Assembly (NCBI RefSeq): GCF_050948215.1
Contig: NC_135151.1
Span: 20,768,720-20,832,719 of the forward strand
Source: Halictus rubicundus
Lineage: Eukaryota > Arthropoda > Insecta > Hymenoptera > Halictidae
DNA: 64,000 nucleotides
Reading direction: 5' to 3'
Shown here: one piece after another, positions 45,410 to 56,519 of the stretch
Layout of the letters: each line of letters starts with the position of its first letter
How positions within the stretch are numbered: position 1 is the stretch's first letter
Translations under genes and position numbers: made by a program
Notes under the pieces: generated by a model
The model's database searches: none
What the model saw: only the letters and a program-made list of their open reading frames with translations
Told to the model about the DNA's origin: nothing

Positions 45410-46490
45410 CGTGTCAAGTGAGCGCATCAACTAAAAAATCTGTTAATCGTCCACGTCGAACGAACTGAAAACCACTCGGAAGCAGTCCCGAGGGACGGGG
45501 AGCGTGGCGTGGGACTCCTTACCGAGGTAGCGAACCTGCGGACGAGCAATCCCGTGCTTGGCTCCGATTGTTTAGGTGGAATCGAATCCCGTGTTTCGAG
45601 CGGCGCATCCCATTCGATAGATTGGCTAGTAACTGCGAGGGGTAGATTTTTCGTCTTGCCGTCGCGGCGGAGGAAGGAAATCCGAATGAGAAGCAGGAGC
45701 TGAATTCGAAGCAGAAATAGGGGCAGTCGGGAGGACGGGGGGAAGGGAGACGTAGGGGAGGGGGGAGGGTGGGGAGGGGGGGACGGAGGGACGGAGGAGG
45801 AGAAGGAGGATAGCGACATGCGTGTTTCCTCTACCTTTCCTCGGAATCTAATTTCGTCGAATGTCATCCTCGAGACTCGAGAGAGTGCACCGATCTGCAT
45901 TCGAGGTTGAATCGCCCGATAGCAATTTCCAGGTGAGGGAGAGGGGAGACCTGTCGCGCGTCCCAGAAAGAGAAAGAAGGAGAGGAACCCCACGTCGTTC
46001 GTGGGTGGTTGGCGGCTGCGGGGGATGCGGGGGATGCGGGGACGGGGTTGAATCCTGCGGGAGGATACGCTGTCCGTTCCCGGGGAAGTCTCGTCGAAGT
46101 ATCGAGACCTGTATCATGGCGGCTATAATACATTTTTTATCTGATCGAGGGGATCTTCTTTATGGAGGGTGGTCCGTGCACGCTTCTCCGTCGCTCTGTA
46201 TCGACGCATATGTACACACGCGCCACCATTTACCCGGCTACCCTACCAGCACTTCGTGTCCTGTACTCGCGCGGATACTTTCGACTGGTACGCGCGACTC
46301 ATGGCCGTCGAGCGCATGTTCAAGAGCCTCTGGACAGCTCTGAACGCGAGCATGCTCGCTCCGTTGTACAACTATAATCGCAGCATTTGCAGTTGTACTC
46401 GGATAGAGAATTTAGGAAATCCACTGTAGCCTGCCACAGCAATTAAACGTGGACATCATTTATAGACTAGAAATCTTCCGTACTACCAAT
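45261..46490. other. Sequence without a recognised gene
   Basis: A GA run lies at 45374-45406, and a G/A-rich tract with long GGGGA runs at about 45725-45810. The 188-codon minus-strand frame covering the latter is Pro/Ser-rich and unsupported. Confidence 0.4.
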
Positions 46491-46492
46491 TA

Positions 46493-46681
46493 CAGTGAAT
46501 TCACGATATATGTCAACAACACGGGTCCCGCCAGCGTCATGTATCGTACAGGATGTGTCCTCATGTTATGTTTACACTCCTGGGCGTCCGAGGCCCCTCA
46601 CGGGGTATGCCCCGCGGTAGTGGGGATAACTCCGCGACGTTTATCCTTCAGGCCTCGGCGACATATACAGAGAAATCACGG
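46493..46681 (-). mobile_element. B-family CAGTG miniature element (189 bp)
   Basis: TA at 46491-46492 and 46682-46683; left CAGTGAATTCACGATATATG, right CATATACAGAGAAATCACGG (one terminal base changed). Core CCCCGCGGTAGTGGGG is palindromic. Reverse of the 21326 copy. Non-coding. Confidence 0.85.
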
Positions 46682-46683
46682 TA

Positions 46684-47208
46684 TTTACTATCAGCCTCTT
46701 TGGGAGCCTTCGAGGTCAACCTTTCCGAATTGGCTGCTTATGAGTCGGCACGTCAAGGGCAGCATACCCTTACCCTTACGTAATAAGGGCAGCATTGCGA
46801 CGCTCATCGACCCCCATAGCGTGCGCCTAACTCCGCTATGATTTTCTCGTGTTACTCTTCTGCTCTAGCTACCTTAAACCGTTGCGGAAGTAACGCACTC
46901 TAACGAGACGCGATAATGATTCGATAAATATGACACATCCGGGTACACTTAACTATCGCGGCTCATCCCCACCACCTGTTAGGAACGGCCTCCCGCAGAG
47001 CTATAGCAAAGGCACAGGGCACACTAGATGATAGAGTAGAGTGAGCACACGTGTGTAAGTAGCGCACGTGAACGAGGGGCTGTCTTAACGGCTACTTATC
47101 GAACGGCCACTTTATTTACTGCCAGGCGGTAATAAATCAACGCGATTGGGGTCTCTAAATTGTTTGCAACAACGATACTGAAATAAAGATTGACATTAGG
47201 ATTATTTT
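46684..47208. other. Sequence without a recognised gene
   Basis: Single-copy-looking, with a small duplication of AAGGGCAGCAT (about 46756 and 46788). Nothing else noted. Confidence 0.35.
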
Positions 47209-47216
47209 CTTCCCGA

Positions 47217-47418
47217 TAGACAGCGGATTTGATGCATTTATTACAAAAATGAGTAGGTGTAATTTAAAACAGTAAGAAAATTAGAAAATTTTGAAATTAC
47301 TGTCGTATTTATTTTCAACCTATTAAAAATATTAGGAAGGAAAATAAATTTCGATTTCGTTCCAGTTTGTTGCAATTTAGGTGGAAAATTTTGATTTTGC
47401 ACAAAGATCCGCTGTCTA
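47217..47418. mobile_element. hAT-like miniature element (202 bp) with perfect 8-bp duplication
   Basis: Ends TAGACAGCGGAT and ATCCGCTGTCTA are perfect inverted repeats, flanked by CTTCCCGA at 47209-47216 and 47419-47426. The interior 'AAAATGAGTAGGTGTAA' block is shared with 50192-50392. This copy fixes the boundaries of the family. Non-coding. Confidence 0.93.
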
Positions 47419-47426
47419 CTTCCCGA

Positions 47427-48718
47427 AAATAAATTGACTGAAAAAAGGAGACGTCTACTAACAAATTCCTATAAATTTGAATGAGCATAATGGTCAAGCT
47501 ATATTCCTCGCTTTCAAAGTGTAGCTCCATGTCCTCGTACAACAAATTGTATAGTATACAACTACCAATGTATACCAACTAGCGGAACAATTACTCTAGT
47601 TTTCATTTATTCGATCAAAGAGAGAAATTAAAAGTACATCAACGTCAACTATCGACAATTGCCTGATTCTGTTTCATAATAGCAACAATATCAACTTCAA
47701 TTTACACATATTTACACGCGCCGTTGTTCTCTACGTTCGGCGCGGTCGACGCGGTCACAAGAAAATAGTAGCCCTACACGATCTATGTCACAGCACAGAC
47801 CCGAAGATTGGGCTTAGATCAGGACTGTAGTAACAATATATTTTTACTATTTAAAATTCTAATACCATTCGAATATCCATGGCCATTTTTTGGCAGGTAC
47901 CTGTTTGCAATGAATTGCTTATAATTTCTACAAATACCGTTCGATTCGCTTCAAATTTTGCACAAACAGTCCCGATGCTTGTATCTAACAGTAGCCACAG
48001 CATGACTTTCACAACCCGAGCCTAACACATACATTCTCAATTCCAAGTGTTCTCCGAGTCCTCCCTAAACTCGCGCAACGAAAGGAACACCAGCCGCCCC
48101 CATAGTTTCCCGAGAAGTATTAGGGGGACCCATAAGTAATCAATTATTTTGAAATCTAAAACAAACTTTCTAGTAAATTCAAGTTTTCCTTTCTCAATTT
48201 ATTATCACGGACCGTTCGCCTTCTTCCCTGCAAATTTTCAATTAAAAAAATTATACTTTCTAGAATATTCTGAACACAGGCTGCGTTACAGGCTGTTTCC
48301 TCTTCAACGATCGAAACAGAACTAAAGGCAAAACAAATTCTTAGCAAATAATTGATTACTTATGGCTACCCGGGCATCGATCACGGTTAAAATATTTATC
48401 CCGTCCGTTTGGCAAGCTGACTTTGTGCCACGGGGAGCGCCGCGACGCGACGCGACGCGACGCGCGTCACGGCGTTCGAGAGCCGTTCGAATTCACGGCG
48501 ATCTATTCGTGAAATAAAAGAACGTCGATGTGAGATCGAAATCGGCGGACGGGGGGGGGTACAGACGGATGTTCGGAAGATGGTGGGGGGAAGATGAGAC
48601 GGAAGCACCGGGAAAAAGTGAAGGTGGGAGCGGGAGACGAAAACGCGGTGGCGGAGGCCGAGACAAAGCCAGAGACGGATGGTGGCAGCAGCAACGGCAG
48701 CGATAGCGGGGCGGCAAG

Positions 48719-48764
<46 letters not shown>

Positions 48765-50183
48765 TAGAGCTCCCTATCGTGTGGGGATGGAGGGAGGTCC
48801 GTATAGGGGATTGAAAAGCAATTTCCCCGCGAGGGACGCGCGGCGTGTGGTCCGAGCTTTATATTAATGATCCAGATATATTATCGGACGTGACCGAAAT
48901 TGCTGTCAAAAAACTCGGATATTGGATCGAGAGAAGATTGCGAGAAGGTCAGTCTTCTCTGCGCGCGGCGCGGCGCGGCGCGGCGCGGAGCGGCGCGTCT
49001 CTGTGTATAGGTGGGTACGCCGATCGGTCAACTGTGGAACGTCGCTGGGAAACGAGAAGATGCCCGTGTCCGGTCCGACGGTTATTTCGAACTTGAGCCG
49101 CGTCCTCGACCCGGGCTGAGCCGAGCCGAACGAGAAACGGAGGAATAGAACGCGTTTCGCGACACTTCGATTGAAAACCGGTCGAGAGAGGACACCTAAC
49201 CTAGACCGAGCGGTGTTGCGCGGCGCGGAAGCATTGTCGACGATCCTCCGGTCGAATCTGTATCGTGTTTCATGCGCGGCTCCCGTTCATCCCCGCGGTA
49301 TCGTGTCTATTATTCGCGCATCACGAGATAATGCAACCTGTCGTTCCTCGGAGGTCGGACAGATCAATTTTGTTCGCGGATTTGCTTGCTCCGAATCGTT
49401 CGGCCAGAGCGCCGCGGATCCCGAGAGTTCGACACGCGAAACGCTTGTTCGTTCCGTTTACCGCGTTTCACGAACGGATCGAACGACACCGGTGTACAGG
49501 TCGCGAGCACCGAGCGGACAGACCCGCGCGGATTTTACTGTAACGCCTCCGGTAATCGCTCGCAGACAGAACAAACGAGCGACTTTTTCAACGCGTCATT
49601 GTAATCGGCCGTGTACGCGCCCGGCGCGGGAACCGAGTTAGATTGTCCGACCCCGTCGAATATGCGTGCACCAGGGAAACGCGGAGAGGGGGAAGAGGGG
49701 TTTGGCAAACTACTCGCAGGTTAAGGGGGAGGAAGTGTCTCGCATGCGGGCGCGTTAAATAGTGGATCCTGTCGCGTTACGTAGAAACGCGGAACGTGCT
49801 TTACGCGGTCCCGCGATAAGCGATTAAACTGCAACCGAGTCGTAATACCGGTTTCGGCGCGATAAGCCTGGCTAATGCGCACGCATTTTCTGCCAACTCG
49901 AATCTCATTCGGCGCGCGTTACGCGAACCAATGAATAATCCACGATTTATCAATTAATTCCACGTTCATTTCGTTCATAAGGAATGCGCGCGAACGCAAT
50001 TAGGCGTTCTCTGTTTCGATCGCGAGCCAACATCAAAGGATACACGCTGGTTCGCGGGATTCGTGGAATATCTGGAAGCTGCAGTTTTACTTTTCTTTTC
50101 CCTTCTGGGAAACTGATAAGCGTTAATGCGTTGCTTGGTAACATTACACGGGGACGAATCGACGTGAAGATGTTTGGTCATTG
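47427..50183. other. Sequence without a recognised gene; CpG-rich 48.4-49.9 kb
   Basis: GA microsatellite at 48721-48760. GACGC pentamers near 48436-48463 and GGCGC pentamers near 48963-48990. The plus-strand frame at 49171-49641 (156 codons) is Arg-rich and resembles no family. The CpG-rich part could be a promoter, but nothing decides it. Confidence 0.4.
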
Positions 50184-50191
50184 GTCGTAAC

Positions 50192-50392
50192 TAGACTGCA
50201 GATTTTATGCGTTTATGACGAAAATGAGTAGGTGTTACTGAAAACAGTGAACAGATTCGAAGAGTCTAACAATGTCGATATATTATTTTTAACACGTAGG
50301 AATTATTAAAGGGCAAAATAAAGTTTTACTTAGGTCCCATAGATTGCAATTGATATAGAAAAATTTTATTTTGCATACAGATCCGCAGTCTA
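50192..50392. mobile_element. hAT-like miniature element (201 bp)
   Basis: Starts TAGACTGCAGATTTTATGC and ends GATCCGCAGTCTA. The flanks GTCGTAAC (50184-50191) and GTTCTAAC (50393-50400) are a diverged 8-bp duplication. A second left end, TAGACTGCGGATTTTATGCG, begins at 50401 directly after it, so two elements lie side by side. Confidence 0.82.
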
Positions 50393-50400
50393 GTTCTAAC

Positions 50401-51110
50401 TAGACTGCGGATTTTATGCGTTTATGGCAAAAATGGCTGAAATATGTAAAATGGTGCAAACTAGGTATAACACTTTGGTATGACTGTATAGTAAATACTA
50501 CTGTACAATCCGAGATTTGTGCTTCGGGTCACTGTTTTGATGAAAACAAGAGAATGTTACTTATTCAGCATGCTTTAAAAAATTATTTATTGCTTTTCAG
50601 GATTGGCGTCGATAAACTCGTTCCAATTTAGAAAATGTCGTTAGAAAGCTGTTGCTGTTCAATGATGAATTTACAACTAAATGAAGCCACCAAAGATAGA
50701 AATAAATTCCTATTCGATCCCCGCGTCCTGGAACTAACACAAACAATTTGAATTTTGCATAAAGATCCGGAGTCTATTTCCGAGAGTAACTGAACATAAT
50801 TTAGGGTCCCATCAAATTAATTTCTGCAGGTAACATTTGATTTACTTCGTTTAGAAAATTTCAAGAAATTCGTCGCTGTTTCCGGCATTCCCAAAAGTCG
50901 GTGTCAATTGTGTCCAATTTCGAGAATCTCATTAAAAAGAATATCACGCAGTACAATGATGAATTTGTAACTAAATAAAGCCACCAAAGATAGAAATAAA
51001 TTCCTATTCGATTCCCGCGTCCTGGAACTAACACAAACAATTTTAATTTTGCATTACGATGCGGAGTCTATTTCAGAGAGTAACTGAACATAATTTAGGG
51101 TTGTATCAAA
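50401..51110 (+). repeat. Second hAT-like left end followed by a direct duplication
   Basis: After the family left end at 50401 (no clear right end), blocks 'CAATGATGAATTTACAACTA' and 'CCCGCGTCCTGGAACTAACA' occur at about 50660-50780 and again at about 50955-51075. They also occur at 16350-16470. 'AAAGTCGGTGTCAATTGTGT' near 50894 recurs near 51628. Old duplicated repeats; no gene. Confidence 0.55.
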
Positions 51111-51555
51111 TTAGCCCCTTGCACTACTAATTTATTTGGTCATTATAATGATTAGAAATTCTTCATTGTTCAGAATTTCATAGAAAAAAAAGATAGTACA
51201 TATTTACAGTGAATTTCCTATATAAGTCACTGCGAGCCTCGCGTTTAAAGGTCACTGGGACTACCCACACCACCACGGATAGTGACTTTTACATTTCCAG
51301 CGTGCACTGTGTATTTCAAATGCAACGTTCGGCGAGAACCACAGATTTCGCGTAAATGTCACTCGCCAAAACCGCGCGAGTGACTTATATCGAGATTCCA
51401 CTGTATCGTATGCCTATGTTTTCTCCATATACATCAGCAACAACAAAATAGAATTCTATTTCGGTTTAAAGGAAATTAATAACATACATATTTATCAGAC
51501 TCTGTTCAGAACCTTCATCTCGAGTCTAACTCGATATTGTAGGGCCATGGGTTAA
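51111..51555. mobile_element. H-family element carrying a nested CAGTG element
   Basis: Left TTAGCCCCTTGCACTAC; right GTAGGGCCATGGGTTAA. It matches the reverse of 15775-16333. The A element at 51207-51403 sits just before 'TCGTATGCCTATGTTTTCTC', about 27 bp away from the position used in the 16-kb copy, so the two nestings are independent. Confidence 0.7.
51207..51403. mobile_element. A-family CAGTG miniature element (197 bp)
   Basis: TA at 51205-51206 and 51404-51405; ends CAGTGAATTTCCTATATAAG and TTATATCGAGATTCCACTG. The interior is the same as the copy at 16010-16206. Non-coding. Confidence 0.88.
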
Positions 51556-51738
51556 TTCCTATATGTAATATCAGATTTACTTCGTTCAGAAAATTTTAAA
51601 AAATTCGTCGCTGTTTCCGGCATTCCCAAAGTCGGTGTCAACTGTGTCCAATGTCGAGAATCTCATTAACCCCTTGGCGTACAAATTAAATGGGGAGATC
51701 CTGCAGCCTTTACGTAAACTTATTGGCAACATTTATTG

Positions 51739-51948
51739 TTAACCCCTTGCCGTACCTTTCAGCTCGGAAGAATTCGGGCCCGAGCGCCAATTCACGTTTG
51801 GTTCGAACTTTTGAATACGAGTCAGACTCGTGACATTTATGTTTGACGCGATATCACGACTACGAACCTGAGTCGCAACGTTAATGTTTACGTTTCGTCC
51901 GAAATTCTCATGACGAGCCAGACTCGTCAAAGTACGTCAACGGGTTAA
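51739..51948. mobile_element. TTAA-flanked miniature element (210 bp)
   Basis: Begins TTAACCCCTTGCCGTAC and ends AGTACGTCAACGGGTTAA, TTAA at both edges. Three GAGTCAGACTCGT-like palindromic segments lie inside (about 51820, 51871, 51914). A loose extra end, TTAACCCCTTGGCGTAC, lies upstream at about 51668. Non-coding. Confidence 0.72.
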
Positions 51949-51977
51949 CAAGAATATCACGCTGTTCAATGGTGTAG

Positions 51978-52221
51978 TTAACACTTTGAACGCCAAACTA
52001 GAAACCCCAAAAACTCCATAAAATCAAAGTAAGTTATTCAATGAAATAAAAATTGCAAAAAATTAAATGTACGATACTGAGTAATCCTCCAACTGTCTTG
52101 CACGTTACAGATCCTAATCAAGTTCAGTACAATGAATATATCAACGTAAAAATTCATTTTAAATCCTGCACAAATAATTCCGTCAGCCACATCTTTCTGA
52201 CGTGGCGTTCAACGTGTTAAT
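51978..52221. mobile_element. TTAA-flanked T-family miniature element (244 bp)
   Basis: Begins TTAACACTTTGAACGCCA and ends TGGCGTTCAACGTGTTAA: intact TTAA duplications and a near-perfect 18-bp inverted repeat. Family members lie at 27307-27550 and 41834-42074. Non-coding; about 25 bp from the Tc1-like transposon. Confidence 0.88.
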
Positions 52222-52246
52222 ACGGTTTAGCAATCGCTGTAGGTAC

Positions 52247-52468
52247 AGTGACTCCCATAAATATTCGGACACTAGGTATAACTAACTTTATGATTTAATA
52301 ATTCGTTTGTTGATAAAGCAATCGCCCTGGAAATTGTTTTTAGCAATAAAACATTTATTAAGGATGATAAACATGTATGATTTATTTGAAAAATTTACAT
52401 ACGTTTCGTAATAAAAATTATTAAACGAAATAATGGACCATTTGTGGCTCACAAAAATATTCGGACAC
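52247..52468 (+). repeat. Left IR/DR end of the Tc1-like transposon
   Basis: The outer direct repeat (52247-52273) and inner direct repeat (52444-52468) are the expected transposase-binding sites. The first six bases CAGTGA are also shared with the A and B miniature elements, but the rest differs. Confidence 0.88.
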
Positions 52469-52615
52469 GTATTATATTTCTCTGGCAATCGCCTTCTGGG
52501 GACGCGATATTCGAAGATCGGGAAAACGTTTGTTTATAAACAGATTGTCGTGGACCATTAGATGTCCATACCACCTCACTGCTGTCAGTAGTAAACGTGA
52601 ATTCGTTCAAAATAG

Positions 52616-53639
52616 ATGGCTAAGGAAAGAATACGAGTTTCGATGTGCGACAGCTTATAATTTTTCATCGAGAAAAAGGAAAAGCCTATCGCGAAATTAG
52701 TGCAATGCTTCGTATAAGTAAGAGTACTGCTGCAGATATCTGTCGACGATTTTATATTGAGAATCGCATTGATTCTATTCCTCAAACTGGAAGACCAAGT
52801 CTCTTATGTACGAGGGAGAAAAGCAAAATTATTCGGAAAGTGAAAAAAATCCGCGCTTAAGTGCTCCAAAACTAGTTAGTGAGCTGTTAGGAGAAAGCTC
52901 CAAAAATGTTTCAGCCGAAACAGTTCGGAGAGTGCTGAGGCAAGCTGGTTACAATGGAAGAGTAGCTAGAAAGAAACCATTTATCAACGAAAAGAATATT
53001 GATAAACGAAAAACCCTTGCACGAGAGCTAATTTCTAAGGATGAGACATGGTGGAAGGATGTCATATTTGCTGATGAAAGCAAATTCAATCTGTACAATT
53101 CCGACGGAAGAACTATGGTGTGGCGGAAAGCGAATAAAGAGTTTAATTTTGAAAATACAAGAGGTACAGTGAAACACGGCGGAGACAGCGTAATGGTCTG
53201 GGGTTGCATTTCGTCATATGGAGTCGGTAACCTAGTTTTTATTGACGGTATCATGGACAAAAATCATTATTTAAATATACTCAAAAATAATTTAATTCAA
53301 AGTGCTGAAAAAATGGGGCTTAATAATACTTTTAAGTATTACCAAGACAACGACCCCAAGCACAAGTCACGTATTGTGCAAGAATTTTTATTATACCGCT
53401 GCCCCAAAATTCTTCATTCGCCGCCCCAATCACCGGACCTTAATCCTATCGAGAATTTATGGGATGAATTGGATAGAAAAATTCGAAAAACCCCAATTAC
53501 ATCGATAGCTAAATTAAAACAAAGACTTGCAACTGAGTGGTCGAATATAACTGTTGAATATTTAAAAAAAATTACAAACAGTATGCCAAACAGATTAAGA
53601 CATGTTCTTAAACAAAATGGTTATGCCACGAAGTATTAA
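52616..53639 (+). pseudogene. Tc1-like transposase (DD34E), frameshifted
   Basis: The enzyme would bind the IR/DR ends and catalyse cut-and-paste into TA. An ATG at 52616 opens a short frame. Near 52642 the reading must shift to reach the helix-turn-helix segment 'LIIFHREKGKAYREISAMLR' (to 52860). At the A7 run 52843-52849 a one-base loss moves the rest into the long frame (in-frame from 52806, 277 codons). That frame has 'VIFADESKF' (catalytic Asp, residue 90 of the long frame), 'YYQDNDPKH' (Asp 181) and 'SPDLNPIENLWDEL' (Glu 216), giving DD34E spacing. The catalytic core and stop (53637-53639) are intact. Total length would be about 340 residues, normal for the family. The two 1-bp losses could be real decay or homopolymer assembly error, especially at A7. 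Confidence 0.92.
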
Positions 53640-53689
53640 ACAAATTTTGTAATGCTAAATTACATTATCTAAATTGAAAAATTAATATT

Positions 53690-53911
53690 GTCCGAATATT
53701 TTTGTGAGCCAAAAATGGTACATTATTTCTTTTACTAATTTTTATTATGGAATTTATGTACATTTTTCAAATAAATTATTTATGTTTATCAACATTAATA
53801 GATCTTTTATTGCTAGAAACAATTCCCGGGACGATTGCTTTATTAACAAAGGAATTTATCAAGTCGTAAAGGTAGTTATAGCTAGTGTCCGAATATTTTT
53901 GGGAGTCACTG
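53690..53911 (-). repeat. Right IR/DR end of the Tc1-like transposon
   Basis: Inverted counterpart of the left end; outer repeat 53885-53911, inner repeat 53690-53710. One mismatch in the outermost 30 bp (T versus A at the twelfth base). Confidence 0.88.
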
Positions 53912-53913
53912 TA

Positions 53914-56519
53914 GGTCTTGTGTCCGAGCGGACTCTGATTGTCCTCGTTACGGAGTTCTCAGCCGGATAGTAAGGCGCTTCTTCGGGTCCATCAATCTCT
54001 CCGGTGGGTGCCGCGGCGTCGCTCCGCTCCGCGCCTCTCCGCTCCGCGCCGCCGCGCTCGAAGGTTCGATTTCGAAACCCGAAGAGGCAAGATTGGCTAT
54101 CTAAATGCAATATTGGATCGTCGTGGACGCGTTTCTAATACGTAAATGGAAATTCACGGTCCGCGTCCGTGGGTTTTTCTGTTAAGACGCCGATGGCGCG
54201 GGGTCACGTACCAGCTCGAAGGACCAATTTCCGCTGACTTCTATTTACATAGTTAGGTATACGGCCTGGATAATACGGCCCTGTCGGGACGGTCGTTCGG
54301 AAAGGGGGCGGAAAAGGGGTGGATGGGGGTGCCGTGAGAGGGGCTAGCTGTCCACCGGTAGAAGGATAGCTTGGCAGGAAGCGGGTCGAGGAGGGTATTA
54401 CGGGTAATACCCACAGTGTTTCCAGGACGGTGGGTAGGCGTAACTAAATTTCCATATCTCGCCGATTGTAATGCGCGTTTAGCGGCCCGGCGACCGGCCG
54501 ATAGATCGAATTAGCGTTCCGCCCTGGCTCATTCCCATGTTTACGCTTATACTTTCTAATTTTGAGAATCGACTTCCTTCCGGCCCCCTTCGACCGGACC
54601 TCGTCGCGCTCGAATGTTTCTGATACGGAAACCTGATCGACCCAACGGTACTTTGCGATTTCAATCTCCGCTCGGGAACCGACGAAAGATTTCTATACGG
54701 TAATTGGCAGATCGTATTCACTTTTTAGGAGTTTTCGATTTCCCCTCGGAAACGTGACAAATAATGTACGCTGCGACTTAAGAATCTTGAGGCCATAGGA
54801 CATCTAACAAATGCTTTTGGAATTTTTTTTTTTTTGGGCGCACGAACGTTTCGGACGTTCTTCTTCCCTGGCTCCGTGACGCGCGCGTTTCAAATTATGT
54901 TTTTACTTTTTTTCAGCCAATTGCCTTCATTTGGTACAGAAGAGCAAGGGGATCAGAAGTGATCTCGAATAAAGTTAAACGGCCGACGAGATTATTCGTT
55001 AAGGCATCGAGAAAGTTTATTAGATTGTGTATTTAGATGGTGTAAAATTTTAATTTTATATACTCCAATCCGTTGCCAATTTTCAAGTGAAAAATTCTGG
55101 TTGCAAGAAATTATAAATCTCGAATGGCAGGAAAAATGCAAATTTTGCTTGGGAGTTTGAGAGCTATATCATTCTCATTTTCACAATATTATTTGTTGCA
55201 AGTATTGCCCGTGAATATTTTCAGATCTTCCGACGAGGTGCACCGCAATAAATAATTAGTATTTTCCGCGAAAAACAATTTTAATTTTGAAGTTTTTCCT
55301 TCTTATATATTCTGTAAATAAATTCCCTTAGCAGTAAGTCCCTTAGACAGTATACAATCTAAAGGATAATACGTTGAACAATATTCGTGCAATTACTATG
55401 TTCGTACGAGATATCGTCAAACTTAAAAATTCCTAGAAAATCTTATTTACTTCTGCAGGTGTTTGTAAACACTTGTCAGGAATTAAAAATAATTTTTACG
55501 TCGATCGAAGTCCTCGGCCTAATTATTTCTTTATCTGTATCGGCCTAATTAGTTCTGATATATTTAATTTACGATTATTGCGATTCTGAAGATCCATCTA
55601 CGTGGAATTACTCAACAAACTTATTCCCTTAGGTATATATTATTCAAAAAATGGCTGAAAACTTGGATAGACACATTCTTCTGATTTTTATAAAGTAATG
55701 TATAGCACTCACTTTTAATGCTCCGTAAACCTAGTGTTAATCGAGAAGCGGCTAGAATTGGATTTCAGTGATTACCGAGCTTATGAATTCTTACGGCTGC
55801 TCGAACGTGTATTTGAATAGCGATGTTTGATTGGCCATGACATCGGCGGTTGAAAGTGACTTGCTAGCCCCTTGATTGGATTCTATCCCGGACACAATGA
55901 ATTGCATGTCGTACGAACCAGCTTGATGAGATCGCGACAAGGGTGAAGAACGGAGGGGGGAGGGGGATGGCGCGGAGGACCAACGAATTATAAACCGTCA
56001 TAGAGGCTGTTCTATTATAAAAGAACACTCTGAAGTATTTAATTTCTCGTCGCGGCCGTATTCCGAGTGAAAAGGACGAGTACACATAATAGGGGCTGGG
56101 AATCGATGGAGGATGATAAGACAGAATAGCGCGAGAAAAATGAGGGGAAGGCCGTTCATATATTGGTCACGTTCCGAGGGCGAGCTCGAACATGGTAGTT
56201 TGATACTGATTGACGCTTGTTCGCGTGTGGAAGGATTAGCGATCTGACAATGAGTCGTGACTGGGCAACCGCGTTCGCGCAGTGGTTACCACCCCTGGCA
56301 GGTGCTCGGTATACCTATTACATACCGGGAATTTACATATTATGTGTGCGTATACTTTCGTCTCTTCGATCGTCGACGTTGATCATTTGATTAAAATTAA
56401 CCCTTATCAGAATACCTGTCAGGCGCATTGATGTTTCGCACACACAAGACTAAGTTGATGTGATCGGAGTTTCAACCAGGGATTCAGAGAGTTATGTTAG
56501 TTTTTGGGAGACTCCATTT
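53914..56519. other. Sequence without a recognised gene
   Basis: A GCTCC/GCGCC-type pentamer run lies near 54015-54058. About 55560-55742 is a reversed E-family copy ending CGTAAACCTAGTGTTAA. A poly-T run lies at about 54821-54834. No coding sequence recognised. Confidence 0.4.

Larger units (their letters stand above)
52247..53911 (+). mobile_element. Tc1-like DNA transposon, full length (1665 bp), IR/DR type
   Basis: TA duplication at 52245-52246 and 53912-53913. Long inverted ends of about 220 bp (52247-52468 and 53690-53911) match with few differences. Each end carries two copies of a direct repeat: the outer contains 'AAATATTCGGACAC' next to CAGTGACTCCC, and the inner contains 'CACAAAAATATTCGGACAC' (52444-52468) or its inverse (53690-53710). 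This two-repeat layout is the IR/DR arrangement known from Sleeping Beauty-type Tc1 elements. The intact ends and close arm similarity suggest recent activity, but the transposase gene has frameshifts. Confidence 0.94.

Noticed and set aside
45427..45993. 188-codon minus-strand frame
   Set aside because: Pro/Ser-rich translation of a G-rich tract; no recognisable domain.
49171..49641. 156-codon plus-strand frame
   Set aside because: Arg-rich translation of CpG-rich DNA with overlapping frames of similar length; no family recognised.
52247..53911. The Tc1-like element as the enzyme source for A and B miniature elements
   Set aside because: Only CAGTGA is shared at the termini; the rest of the ends and the IR/DR layout differ.
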